From assembly GCA_033085395.1 (NCBI GenBank), contig JANQBS010000089.1, forward strand, positions 1 to 64,000: a stretch of 64,000 nt of DNA, written 5' to 3'. The notes under the pieces were generated by a model. It saw only the letters and a program-made list of their open reading frames with translations. It was not told the origin of the DNA and did no database searches. Positions 22,439 through 33,916 of this stretch are shown here, in pieces; within the stretch, counting starts at the first letter, position 1; every line of letters begins with the position of its first letter. Source of the DNA: Xanthoparmelia taractica. Taxonomy: Eukaryota > Ascomycota > Lecanoromycetes > Lecanorales > Parmeliaceae. Position numbers and translations under genes: made by a program.

Positions 22439-23051
22439 CCGATTTCACAGGGGTTATGTATGACGACTGGGCCGATTGTATAATCATGGCATATCTGGCG
22501 GCACGATGTCGATGTGATGGGGGGTTATGATACCCACAGCGCGGCGTTGGCGGGTGACGCTTTCGATATGAGCTTGATCTTTTGCCAGTGTTCTTCATGT
22601 TAATGAAATTTCATGATGGTTAAACGTTCAACTTCATCAACATTCTACGGCAACCATAACCTCACTAATACTGCTCTCATTTGAACACCAGATCCTAGAA
22701 GCTTACCCGGCACAGTCTCATCTCTTGAGCATATCCTGATCATTAAGCGTCAGAGTCCTCCTCTAGCATAACAGAGAATAAAGCTGTGCGACTAACAGTG
22801 ATGTGATCAAGTTGCTCTCATTAAATTATCCAATTAGAAACTACCTGAAACCCATAACATAACCGTCAAATCCGCAAAAACAAAAACGCCCAAAATCATT
22901 CGTTCCATTGCTCAAAACACCTTTGCATATTCCCCCCCCCTTCCCCCCCACCCATCTCCCTCCCTCTCACCCATCAAAAAACCGCGTACATATATAACAA
23001 AAACAATGACTCAAGCGAAACACCCCCCCCCCTCCCCCTCCCCCGAAAAAC
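22439..23051. other. Intergenic region ending in C-rich tracts
   Basis: No gene. From about 22930 to 23045 the plus strand has several runs of eight to ten C within a pyrimidine-rich context, directly 3' of the stop codon of the minus-strand giant gene. Confidence 0.6.
22930..23045. repeat. Poly-C / polypyrimidine tract
   Basis: Multiple C8-C10 runs separated by short spacers, including one just before the stop codon at 23052. On the transcribed (minus-sense) RNA this is a G-rich 3' UTR with potential for G-quadruplexes. Confidence 0.8.
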
Positions 23052-26000
23052 TCAAGGAATCCCCCCAAGCGCCCCCCCAACCGCACCAACCGCCCCCGTC
23101 ACAACCCCCACCGCCGCCGTCACAACCACCGTGCTGAAACCAGTCTTGATCGTAACCGTCGGCTGCTGCTGTTGCTGCAGGACCGTAACGACCGGCGCCA
23201 CCGCGCTCGTAACCGGCGCAAGGGGTCTCGTGACTGTGATCAGCGTGCTGGGCGCGATTACGGTCGTGAGTGGTGGTGGCGGCGGGACGATTGTCGTGAG
23301 GACCACTGGGGCGGGATTAAGAGTAGGTGTAGGTGTAGGCACGGGGTTGGCATTGATGTTGGATAGAGGGAGTATATTTGCGGCCAGCGAGAGAGAGGCT
23401 TGGAGGGCGATGGATTGCTGGAGGGATAGTTGGAGGGTTACGCAGGCGAGGTCGGGGCAGTTGTAGGGGAGGGGGGCGGTGGTGGGGAGGGTGGCGGGGA
23501 GGGTTTGTATTGGGGTGGGCGCTGGTGTGGGCGTTGGGTTGGCGGCGCCGCCGCCGCCACCTAGGAGAGGGGGCAGGGCGATGGGGAGGGTTGCGGGGAG
23601 GATGGTTGGGAGGATGGTTGGGAGGATTGTCGGGAGGAGGGTGGGGACGATATTGGTTGGGAGGATTGTCGGAAGGATTGTCGGGAGGATTGTTGGGAGG
23701 ACGGTGGGGACGATTTCCGTGGGGAGGACGGTTTGGAGGATTGGTGGGACCTCGGTGGGGAGGACGGTTTGGAGGATTGGTGGGGTCTCGGTGGGGATGA
23801 TATTGGGCGGGAGAGCGGTAGGGAGGATGGTGGGGATGATATTCGTCGGGAGGATGTTCGTGGGGAGGACGTCGGTTGGGAGCGGGACTATATCAGTGGG
23901 GAGAGCGGTGGGCGTTTGTAGGAGGCCGCCGAGAGCTGCGAGCGAAAGACTGACACAGAGGAGATCGGCGCAGCCGTACGGTAAGGATGCTGAAGGTGCG
24001 GGGGCTGGGGGTATGATTGGCGGGAGGCTGATCGGGGGGAGGAGAGTCGGAAGGACGATTGATGGGAGAATGGTAGGGAGCTCGGTTGGAAGGATAGTAG
24101 GAAGCTCAGTTGGGAGGACGTTGGTGGGGAGAACGGTGGGGATGACATCGGTTGGGAGTATTTCGGTGGGGAGTATATTGGTGGGGATGATGTCCGTGGG
24201 GACAACGGTTGGAAGTATATCGGTTGGGAGGATATCTGTGGGGAGAACGTTGGTAGGAATGATTTCCGTGGGGACAACGGTGGGGATAATATCGGTGGGA
24301 ACAATATTAGTCGGGAGGATATCTGTGGGGATGATATCCGTAGGAAGGATTGGGGGGATGACATTTGTAGGGAGAATATCTGTGGGAAGGATCGTTGGAA
24401 TGATATTTGTCGGGAGGATCTCGGTAGGCACGACGTTGGTTGGGATAATGTCCGTGGGGATGATATCCGTGGGAAGGATCGTGGGTATATTTGAAGGGAT
24501 GATTTCCGTAGGCACGACGTTGGTAGGTATAATATCTGTGGGGATGATGTCCGTGGGAAGGATTGTGGGTATAATATCTGTAGGGAGGATCTCGGTGGGT
24601 AACACGTTGGTAGGTATGATATCGGTGGGAATGATTTCCGTGGGAAGGATTGTTGGTATGATATCTGTAGGGAGAATTTCCGTGGGCACGACGTTGGTAG
24701 GTATGATATCGGTGGGAATGATATCCGTCGGAAGGATCGTAGGGATGATATTTGTAGGGAGGATTTCGGTGGGTACGACATTGGTCGGAATAATGTCTGT
24801 AGGGATAATGTCCGTGGGAATGATATTGGTCGGGAGGATATTGCTGGGGATAATATCCGTGGGGATGTTGGTGGGAAGTATATCGGTAGGGATGATGTCC
24901 GAGGGTAGGATTGTGGGTATGATATCTGTTGGGAGGATTTCGGTGGGTACCACGTTGGTAGGGATGATATCTGTGGGAATGATATTGGTTGGGAGGATAT
25001 TGCTGGGGATAATATCCGTAGGGATGATGTCGGTGGGAATGATATCGGTGGGAAGGATCGTGGGGATGATATCTGTAGGAAGGACTTCGGTGGGCACGAC
25101 GTTGGTCGGAATAATGTCCGTGGGAATGATGTCGGCGGGAAGAATATTGGTGGGGATGATGTCCGAGGGAAGGATCGTGGGGATGATGTCTGTAGGGAGG
25201 ATATTCGTGGGAATGATATCCGTGGGGAGGACAGTGGGGATTGTCGGGAGGATCTCCGTGGGCAGGACATTGCTAGGGATGATATCCGTTGGAAGGACGT
25301 TTGTGGGAAGGATATTGCTGGGGATGATGTCCGTGGGAATAATATCCGTGGGGATGATGTTCGTGGGAAGGACGTTGGTGGGAAGGATATCGGTGGGCAG
25401 GACATTGCTGGGGATGATATCCGTTGGAAGGACGTTTGTGGGAAGGATATCGGTAGGAAGGATGTTGCTGGCGATGATGTCCGTGGGAATAATATCCGTA
25501 GGGACGATATCCGTGGGGATGATGTTCGTGGGAAGGACGTTGGTGGGAAGGACGTTGGTGGGAAGGATATCGGTAGGAAGGATATTGCTGGGGACGATAT
25601 CCGTGGGGATAATATCCGTTGGAAGGATGTTGGTGGGAAGGATATTGGTAGGAAGAATAGCGGTAGGGACAATATCGGTAGGGATAATATCCGTGGGAAG
25701 TACGTTGGTAGGAAGGATATCGGTAGGGATGATATCCGTGGGCAGACCTAGTGAAGGAAGTTCCGTTAAAAGGCCTATCGTTGGCAGTTCCGTAGGCAGA
25801 CCCAGTGAAGGAAGTTCCGTTGGAAGGCCTATCGTTGGCAGTTCCGTAGGCAGTCCTAGAGTAGGAAGCGCCGTAGGAAGATCTAGTGATGGGAGGCCAA
25901 GCGAAGGAAGACTTAATGAAGGAAGCTCTGTAGGAAGGCCTATTGTTGGCAGCTCTGTTGGTAGGTCTAGCGTGGGTACTCCTAGAGAAGGAAGGCCCAA

Positions 26001-29000
26001 TGAGGGGAGCTCGGTGGGGAGGCCTATTGTTGGTAGTTCTGTAGGCAGAGCTAGCGTGGGGAGTTCGAGTGAAGGAAGGCCTAGTGAAGGAAGCTCCGTA
26101 GGGAGACCTATGGTTGGTAGTTCTGTAGGGAGGTCCAACGAAGGAAGGGCTAGCGAAGGAAGGTCTACTGAAGGAAGCGCTGTAGGGAGACCTAATGTCG
26201 GTAGTTCTGTAGGGAGATCTATCGAAGGAATACCTATCGAAGGAAGGCCCAGTGAAGGAAGCACTGTGGGTAGGCCTATGGTTGGAAGCTCTGTAGGGAG
26301 GTTCAGGGACGGCAGCCCTATCGAAGGAAGGCCTAGCGAAGGAAGTTCGGTGGGTAGGCCTACAGTTGGTAGGTCTGTGGGGAGGTTTAGGGACGGTAGC
26401 CCTATTGAAGGAAGACCAATTGAAGGGAGTGTGGGTAGTCCAATTGAAGGAATACTAACAGAAGGAAGTCCAATCGAAGGGATACTGATCGTAGGTAGTT
26501 GAACCGATGGGATGCTGATTGGCGGGATACTGATTGATGGCAGGCCAGGGATACTTATCGAAGGAACATCGATTGGAGGGATGCTGATTGAAGGTAGGCC
26601 AGGGACGCTGATCGAAGGAACATCAATTGGCGGGATACTGATTGAAGGTAGGCCAGGAATGCTGATTGAAGGCAGGCCAGGGATACTGATCGAAGGAACA
26701 TCAATTGGAGGGACGCTGATTGAAGGCAGGCCGGGGACACTGATTGATGGCAGGCCAGGGATGCTGATTGAAGGTAGGCCGGGGATACTAACCGAAGGGA
26801 TGCTGATTGACGGGACATTGATTGATGGAACACTGACCGTAGGGACATCAATTGGAGGAATGCTGATTGAGGGCAGGCCAGGGATACTAATCGAAGGGAT
26901 GCTAATGGATGGAAGGCTGAGAGTGGGAACAGTGATCGAGGGGATGCTGAGTGATGGGATACTGACTGACGGGATGCTAGCGGACGGGACACTGACTGAC
27001 GGGACGCTGATTGAAGGTATGCTGAGTGATGGAATACTGACAGACGGGATGCTGACTGTGGGGATGTTGATTGAAGATACGCTGATTGATGGGATGCTGG
27101 CCGAAGGTATACTAATTGGTGGAATGCTAATCGACGGGATGCTAGCTGGTGGGAGGCTGGGAGTGGGAACACTGATCGAGGAGATGCTGAATGTGGGACT
27201 GTTGACTGTGGGGAGGGTGATTGACGGTGTGTTCACTGTCGGGACGCTGGTGGAGGGTGAAGCAATCGAAGAGACGCTGAGCGGAGGTAAGCTGAGCGGC
27301 GGGATGCTCGAAGTAGAGGTTTGGCGACTGATTGAACTTGAAGCTGATGCTAAAGACAATGATAGACATAGGAGATCTATTAACTCGCGGTCAGCTTCCC
27401 GAATCACAACAACCGCAGCAGCTAGAGCCTCTTTTCAGGTTGCTTACTATTGCAATTGTAAGGCAAAGAACTCGTGGGCGCGGAATTGGTGAGTGAAGAA
27501 GTCGTGCGTGCAGAACTTGTGGGCGCAGGACTTGTCAGTTGAGAAGTCGGGCCTGCAGAAGCCGTGGGCGCAGGACCTGTGGACTGGGCAGTCGTGGGTG
27601 CAGAACTCGTGAATTGAGAAGTCGTGCGTGCTGAAGCGGTAGACGCAGGACCTGCGAATTGAGAAGTCGTGGGCGCAGGACGTGTCAGTTGAGATGTCGT
27701 GCCTGCAGAAGTCGCGGGCGCAGAGTTCAAGAGCGCAGAGCTCAAGAGCGCAGAGCTCAAGAGCGCAGAGCTCAAGAGCGCAGAGCTCAAGAGCGCAGAG
27801 CTCGTGGACGCACTGCTAGTGCGACCGATGGCGATTCCAAGACTTGCGCCAAGACTGGCGCTATATTGTGCACCCAAAGACAACGAGACACAGAGCAGGC
27901 CTTTAAGAGACTAGAGTCAGCCTTTGCCAGTGAATAAATTCCAAGATGTAGGCTTACTATCGCAGCCAAAGGGCAAAGAATTGGTAGCGCTTGAGGCGGA
28001 GGCAGCGCTTGAGGCGGAGGCAGCGCTTGAGGCGGAGGCGGCGCTCCGTCCTCCATTAGACGCAGAGACACAGGCGAGGTCAGTGCATCCGTAGGGTAGG
28101 GAACTGGTCCGTGTGGAGCCTGTCGAGTTAGCGTAGAATGTGACAGATTAACGTGAAGACGAACTTATTGCCCCAGTGACAGGAGCTGAGGGAATTGCGG
28201 CGCTGGATGTTATAGCCAAGGAAGGGCTCAAGACCGACGAGGAATATGCTGCCAAGTATCTTTGCTGCTGCCGTTTCAACAACTTTAGACCGCCGCAGAA
28301 TTCGTTTTGGTTATCCACGCATGGTATACTGCACGAAACGTCCTCTCCGATTGCCGGATCTGTCACGATGGAATCTCCGCACGTGCCTTATGCTTTTGTC
28401 AGTGGTCGAGGCCCGTTTGGAGGATTCCCAGCCGCTTACATTCATCACCGGCTTCCAGTTGGAAGTATGTCGAGCCCAGACAGAGCGATCCACACTGATC
28501 TACGTCTCCAACGGTATAGGTGGCAGCGACGGGCTGAATGTACTGGCCTTCGAAACATCCTACGTACACGTAAACTGCTCCTGATATGGATATTTCACTA
28601 GGGATGAGAGCGGGCAGATCCGCAGTTGTAGGTGTCGAAAGGCTGGTAGTCGAACCAGGACTCAATGCGGGTACCGGGATGGTGGATGCAGATGTCGAAA
28701 GGCTGTTTGTCGGGCTTGGGTTCAATGTTAGCAAAGAGGCAGAGGTTGCTGTAGTTGTGGGTGAGATAGGACTGCTAAGTCCCGAGTTGGAACTAATTGC
28801 ACTTTTGATACCAGCCGAAGTCGAGGGCGTAGTAAGAGATACAACGACCTCAACCAATGAGGACGTCAGAAAGCAGACTTCTCAGCGTATTAGCATTACC
28901 TCAAGTCTATGTCCCTCATGTTAGGCCGACTTACCGCTTTCCTCCTGAGCACTGGCGATTGGAATAAATCTTAGACACGCTAGGACCAATAGGAGAAACG

Positions 29001-29013
29001 AAAGACGAGCCAT
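23052..29013 (-). CDS. Giant modular WSC-domain surface protein with proline-spaced pentapeptide repeats
   Basis: Six exons (28935-29013, 28440-28877, 28165-28386, 27958-28119, 27448-27900, 23052-27376) close to 1,892 codons. Exon one encodes a signal peptide (MARLSFLLLVLACL...IASA). After an S/T-rich stretch comes a WSC domain (about 127-212): YVGCFEGQY, DQCGSLCLGSTYFQLEAG, DECTCGDS across an intron, then CSIPCVDNQNEFCGG. WSC domains bind carbohydrate in wall sensors and secreted fungal proteins. Five copies of a small module follow, LPYGC-x-DLLCVSLSLA-like, at roughly 250, 300, 450, 1585 and 1760. Between the third and fourth lie about 1,100 residues of h-P-[ST]-x-x pentapeptides. The C-terminus is hydrophobic (VVVTAAVGVVTGAVGAVGGA) and might signal a GPI anchor. 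A wall or surface role is inferred. The intron at 28120-28164 is the least certain. Confidence 0.8.
24020..27300 (-). repeat. Pentapeptide (15-nt) repeat array in the giant surface protein
   Basis: The coding strand repeats a degenerate 15-nt unit. Three blocks are visible in protein order: SISIP/SVSVP-type (about 27300-26510), with interspersed GLPSISIP and PPIDVP units; LPTELPTIG/LPSLGLPS-type (about 26470-25740); and IIPTD/ILPTN/VVPTE-type (about 25740-24050). All keep proline every five residues with S or T after it. Because units are multiples of three and stop-poor, long open frames also exist on the opposite strand; these are shadows. Confidence 0.9.
27715..27805 (-). repeat. 15-nt tandem repeat coding ALLSS
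   Basis: Five or more near-identical copies of a 15-nt unit (plus-strand GAGCGCAGAGCTCAA) within exon five of the giant gene, translated as SSALL repeats. Confidence 0.9.
27995..28045 (-). repeat. 18-nt tandem repeat coding SAASAS
   Basis: Three perfect copies of the plus-strand unit AGCGCTTGAGGCGGAGGC in exon four of the giant gene. Confidence 0.85.
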
Positions 29014-29721
29014 AACGGCAGTTCGAGAAATGAGTGTGAAAGAAGCTGTGACTTACCATAGTCATGGACAGCATGGCGCCGTCTATATTTCCTTGATGGA
29101 CAGCTGTGATCAAGCTAAGGGAATGGACCTTCTCGCGTACGCCAGCAAAGCACGTGGCGACCACAAGCGAAAGCAAGCGAGATCAAGCGAGGTGATCCAG
29201 AGCGTTGCGTGCCACGGATATCAACAGAATAATAGACGCGTGGACCACGTTTAGTTCTTGGAATGAAGTTTCAGAAAGCGTGTGACAATAGCGTCTCCCT
29301 TCATGGAAGCCCCATGCGGCAACTTCGACAAGTTCGGAGATTTCTCATCAAAGTACGAGGACAGTCAAAGGCTACAGGGGATGATAGAATCTGGAATATG
29401 CTGCTGCTAGTGAGTCCCGTTGCACTTGACGAAAAGGTGACTTCCGAGACGCGGAAACACAGTCCGGAATGTAGATACATAAATAATGACCCCTTGCTTC
29501 AACCAACAGGGCGTGGTGATCCTCTAACATCTTCTGAATAAACACATTGGGGGTATCTCTTACTTCGAAGGATTCGCAAAAAAAGCGTTAGACGTGAAAA
29601 ACATTAATAGATAGCTTGGGCGTCCTGTGGACAGTCAACAATGATATCTGTCATTACTCAGCAAAACCGAACGGGGTTCGAATAGCATTTGCGACTATAC
29701 CGGACATTAGCAATTGGATAC
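29014..29721. other. Intergenic region, promoter of the giant gene
   Basis: No gene. An ACGCGT core (in GACGCGTGG) occurs near 29235, about 220 bp upstream of the giant gene's ATG. Confidence 0.45.
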
Positions 29722-32700
29722 CTAACAAGTTCTGCTTAACCTACGCTTCAACACCCCTTTCATATTCATACCAGGAAAGGTCTTCTCAGACCTAGTCTGA
29801 CTGGGAGGTCCATCAACATTCTCATCTTCATCCGAGTTGCTGCTGCTATTTTCGCTATCGCTGCTCGAACTATCAGATCCAGAGGGTACCACAGGCGAAG
29901 CGCCGGTTGGCTGCGATGAGAATGCGTTGCGTCTGGGTTCCGCCTTAGGTGTGACTGCTCGAGGTAGCTTCTGGAGCTCCGAGAGACTCGGATACTTGTA
30001 ATTGGCAGGGCGAATCCCGTTGGAAAGGCGTCCGGCATGGTCGAGCCCTTGATTTATGATCTCTTTATTCACAGCACCGTTGATGGTCGAGGAAGCCTGG
30101 CTAACGTGAGAATTTGGTATCGAATGCTGAGACTCGAGCTGCAATTGTTTATCCGCGGCTTCAGCGATGTGCTCGCCAGCGCCTTTTACTGAGATACTGC
30201 TACATGACCGAGAAGACGAAACCTGGCTGCTTGATTGCGAAGACGTTTTACTATTTGAGCGGTATTCTGGCCGCTTAATTGGTTCATTGATGGCCTGGCT
30301 GGATCCCTTCTTAGTGACAGGTGCGCGTGTGCTACTCTTGGTACCAGTTGATGTCATTAGTGACTGCACTTGGGACTCATCTTCTGAATCAGACTCCAAC
30401 TCTGACACCGAAGCTGTACTTGAAGCCAAGCCCGAGCTCACCGAAATCGTTTCAGACAAAGCCAGGGCCGGGGATCGAGACGTTGACTTCTGCTGAGTCG
30501 TCTTATCCAATGAGGACGTGCAGCGTGGGAGGCCAGCCGAAGCCGCTCTTGTATTCTTTTCGATTTTGACGTTGCGGATGTTAGGGTCTATACGCGCACC
30601 TGAAGATTTCACTTCCGCAGTCTTCGTTCTTTGACTGACGGCTGGAAAGGTGGGCTTCCTCGAACTCGGTCCAGCTTCGGCGTTGCCAGTCTGCCACAGT
30701 TTTTTCTCCGACGTGCTAGAGTCTTCGCCAGACGAAAGGACTATTTCGTGCTTTGGTGCCTGCGTAGATTTAATTGGAGTAACAGCACGACCTTTCAGCT
30801 TCTTCAGCTCTCTGGTCACCTTGAGCTTTGTCTGGACCTTCCCATTTTTAGCAGGGGTCTTCGCAGTTTTGCCCTCCGATACTTTCTTGGGAATGGGGGT
30901 CTTTGTGGGTGTTTTCGAAGGCGGATTAGATACGGTTCTTGGTGGATTTGTCGCAAGGTTTGTTACGGGGGACGGCTTGGTGGTCAACTCGTCATTGATC
31001 TCTTTTAGTGACTTTGGCTTTGGCGTCGAAGCAATGTACTCATTGAGCTTGGTCCGGGGGGGCACATCGAAAGATACTGAAGACGCTGACCGACGCACCG
31101 CACCTGGAGTTTGTCGAAGGGCACTCCGAATTGGTGCTTCCATATTTCCTGAAGATCGGATGCTTGGAGGACTTGACCGCAAGGAACTCAGGTGAGGCGA
31201 AGGAATGGTCACAGAAGGTCCGGGTATGCGCGGCGTCATAGACCGCTTTGGACCCATAGACTTTGAGGATGTAGCAGGGTTTGTTGAAGCTCGACTTTGT
31301 CTCTCCGATGATTCTCTCTGCCTCTGCTCGTTTCGTCCTGCGATCCTTTTTCGAGCTTCCTCTCTCAGCGTCGTCGCCGTCTCGCACACTGTCCTGGCTG
31401 GGGGCGCTTTGCCCTTGGCGTCTTTGGATTCGAAATCTGCGAGCTTTTGGGCCTTCTCCCGAGCACGCTGGGCTTCGCGAGCTTTCTTGTCACTGTCCTT
31501 CCCTTGCACTTGTCTTTCATGCTCATCGGCTTTTGCTTCATTAGCTTGTTCCTTGGCTTCTGGCTCCTTGCGCCTTGCCTTCTTTAATCTCTCTTTCTCC
31601 GCCTCAATTTGCTTGGCACCATCATCTGCCAACATGAGCTTGTTAGCTTCTTCTGCCAACAACGTCTCACTGATTTGCCGTTCGAGAGCCAGCCTCTCGC
31701 TGATCTTCTTCTTCCCTGACGACCGCACTTCATTCACCGCTGTCTCCTCCATCCGCTTAGCCTCCGTAAATTCCTTCTGTTTTGCATTTGCTCTTTTGGC
31801 CTGAGTTGACTCTGTGACTCTCGCCCTATCTTCTTTTACACCTTTTTTGTCTGCTGGTACTTCCCCCTTTTTTGCGGCGTTTCTATTTTCCCTGGCGTCT
31901 CGGGCTAATTTGGTCTCCTGAGCTTTCTTTTGCCCGGTTTTCTCCGCCTGCTTTCCTTCGGCTTCTTTGATCAGTCGTTCTACTTCTTGAGCGGAGAGAC
32001 AGTCATCTGAGTCGCTAACTCCAATATTGGCGTCATGATTTAGATGTATTGTTTTATTGGGCGCCTGACTCTGGCTTAACACGCTATTGTCTTGCCGTTG
32101 GACGGACGATTCGGCTGTTCCATCGGTAGGGTTATTGGAAACTTGCGAACAAGCAGTGGTAGCTTGAGATGCGGTCTGGGTCTCATCCATAAGATCATTA
32201 CACCCAGTGTCCCTTTTCGGCGTCTCCCGAGCTACATATAGTCGGTCGTTGTTGCGTGCCTTGGAATGAGCGTTATCCTCATTATCATGCTTAATATGTC
32301 GCTTGAGACCATTCTGGACGCTGATGTTTGCATCCTCGGAGTCTTCTCTGCGCTGTCCTGAGGTGGTGACTTGGCATAAGGATTTGCGAGCAACCTCCAT
32401 ACGTGATTGCGGAACGGCAGGCACGATAAATTCGCCGTCTCTTCGATCTACCCTTTCTACATTTGATGCGCGAAGCGAAGAAAAGGTTGCGGTAGGTGTT
32501 TTGCTCGACCTCGACCTGAGGCGCTTCGCACTCTGCATCTGCTGTTTTTCACGGAAGCTCTCTGTATCTGATTCGATAGGGTCAAAGATGGAATCTGATT
32601 CGCACAAAGTACTAGTATGAATTTGGACGTTTTGCGCCTGCGCTGAGTCCTCTGTCAAAGGTCTGCGCTCAGGAGCCGGGTTGGCGTCGATTGCCTTCTC

Positions 32701-33916
32701 ACTTGGTTTCCTTACACCGAGACGATGGTTCTTCACATGCTCGTCGACGTTCTGCGCGACCGATACTGGTTGCGATGGTTGCGATGCCGAATTGATGATG
32801 GAGGGGATAGTTGAAGGTGCATGCAAATCTGCATTTGTATCTGGCTGTTCGCCGGAGACATCGATTGGGGCGGCGGGTGGTATTTCATGAACCGATGCTC
32901 TGAGCTCAGGTGATTCTGATTTTGTGCTCTCTCGATCGAGTTGCATAGCTCCTATAAGAGCTCCGCGTGCCGATGTTGTGCCTCTGCCAAGTGGCGAGTC
33001 TGGTATCGCAGAGAGGTCGATCTCACTGCTAGGGATAGATTCTTGGGGACCAACAAGGGCCAGGGACGTTGGGGTACCGTACGGGTTTGGATCTGTATGA
33101 TAGTTCAAGATTTGAATATACCTTAGACATGTGACAATCAAGACGTACGCTTCTTTCCAACAGATTTCTGTGAGTCAAGGACCTGATGAATAGATTCTTG
33201 CGTCCCTGAAGTCTGAGACGAATGAAACGGCCCGCCACCTTGTTCCTCTCCTATAATCAACTTCTGGTGTGCATCGAATGTCCTATTGAGGTTCGATTCG
33301 TGCGTGCGCTGCCGCTTAGCCCTTGTCCCCAAGGACGACGTATTGGCTTCAGCGTCCCACTCCTCGACGCTTGGTATCTCGCGGAGTATATTTCCTACAC
33401 TTTGTGAAAAGTAGGATTGTGAAGGTAGCTCAAGAGGGCGTTTGCGTGGTCTCACGGACGAGTTTGGAGCCAGGGAGGAAAAGCGTTGTAATGTCTCGAG
33501 TTGGTCTGGTCTGGGCGGATACCTATGGACCTCCAAGATTGAATTGCGGATGTTTCCGTCTGCACCTCTGTCGTCGAAGAAGTCGCCAACGACCCTCTGC
33601 TGCAGGTCTAAGAAATCGCCATAGGCGGTCTTAAGGTGACGTATTCTCAATGGTCTAACGGATGGCAAGACTTCAGTCAGCTTCATTGCTGCAGCGAAGA
33701 GGAGTAGGATTTTGCTCGTCCAACTCACCCCATGGTTTCCTCGAACATTCTTTGCCATGAAATGGAGATTCTGTCGCAAACCTCTTGCATCGGGGTGTCT
33801 TCGGCGCATGGTTCGCACCATTTCACAGTCTGTTGGGGCACTTGAGCACTGCTAGAGGATGAGGAACATGGCTGCTCCCATGGCAGGACACAGATTTGCA
33901 GGCGTATGCGACCCAT
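29722..33916 (-). CDS. Dnt1-like nucleolar protein (Net1/Dnt1 N-terminal domain)
   Basis: Three exons (33729-33916, 33149-33654, 29722-33092) join to 1,354 codons. The first 110 residues (MGRIRLQICVLP, DTPMQEVCDRISISWQRMF, then FLDLQQRVVGDFFDD and NSILEVHRYPPRP) match the ubiquitin-like N-terminal domain of Dnt1-like proteins. That family includes fission-yeast Dnt1 and budding-yeast Net1, which hold Cdc14 phosphatase in the nucleolus and restrain mitotic exit. The rest is disordered. A very long K/E/A/R-rich segment at about 600-795 (EAKEQANEAKADEHERQ and similar) is likely a single helix or coiled coil. S/T-P sites are abundant, a basic TPTKTPIPKK block follows, and an acidic serine tract (SDSSSSDSENSSSNSDEDE) lies near the C-terminus. 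The domain call is fairly secure; the cell-cycle role is by family. Confidence 0.72.

Noticed and set aside
23479..26502. A 1,007-codon plus-strand frame opposite the giant gene, plus 26512-27492 and a 594-codon minus frame at 23888-25672
   Set aside because: The repeat unit is 15 nt and stop-poor, so all frames stay open. These frames have no ATG context, domain or sensible composition, and they mirror the real repeats.
23052..28045. Repeats considered as a CRISPR or satellite array
   Set aside because: Units are multiples of three, lie in one reading frame with introns outside, and there are no unique spacers. This is coding tandem repetition in a eukaryote.
28399..28440. Apparent truncation of the WSC domain after AGDEC
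   Set aside because: A normal 53-nt intron (28387-28439) joins AGDE to CTCGDS and completes the domain.
29670..29700. Second B-box-like motif (GGTTCGAAT)
   Set aside because: The consensus is imperfect and no cloverleaf can be folded around it.
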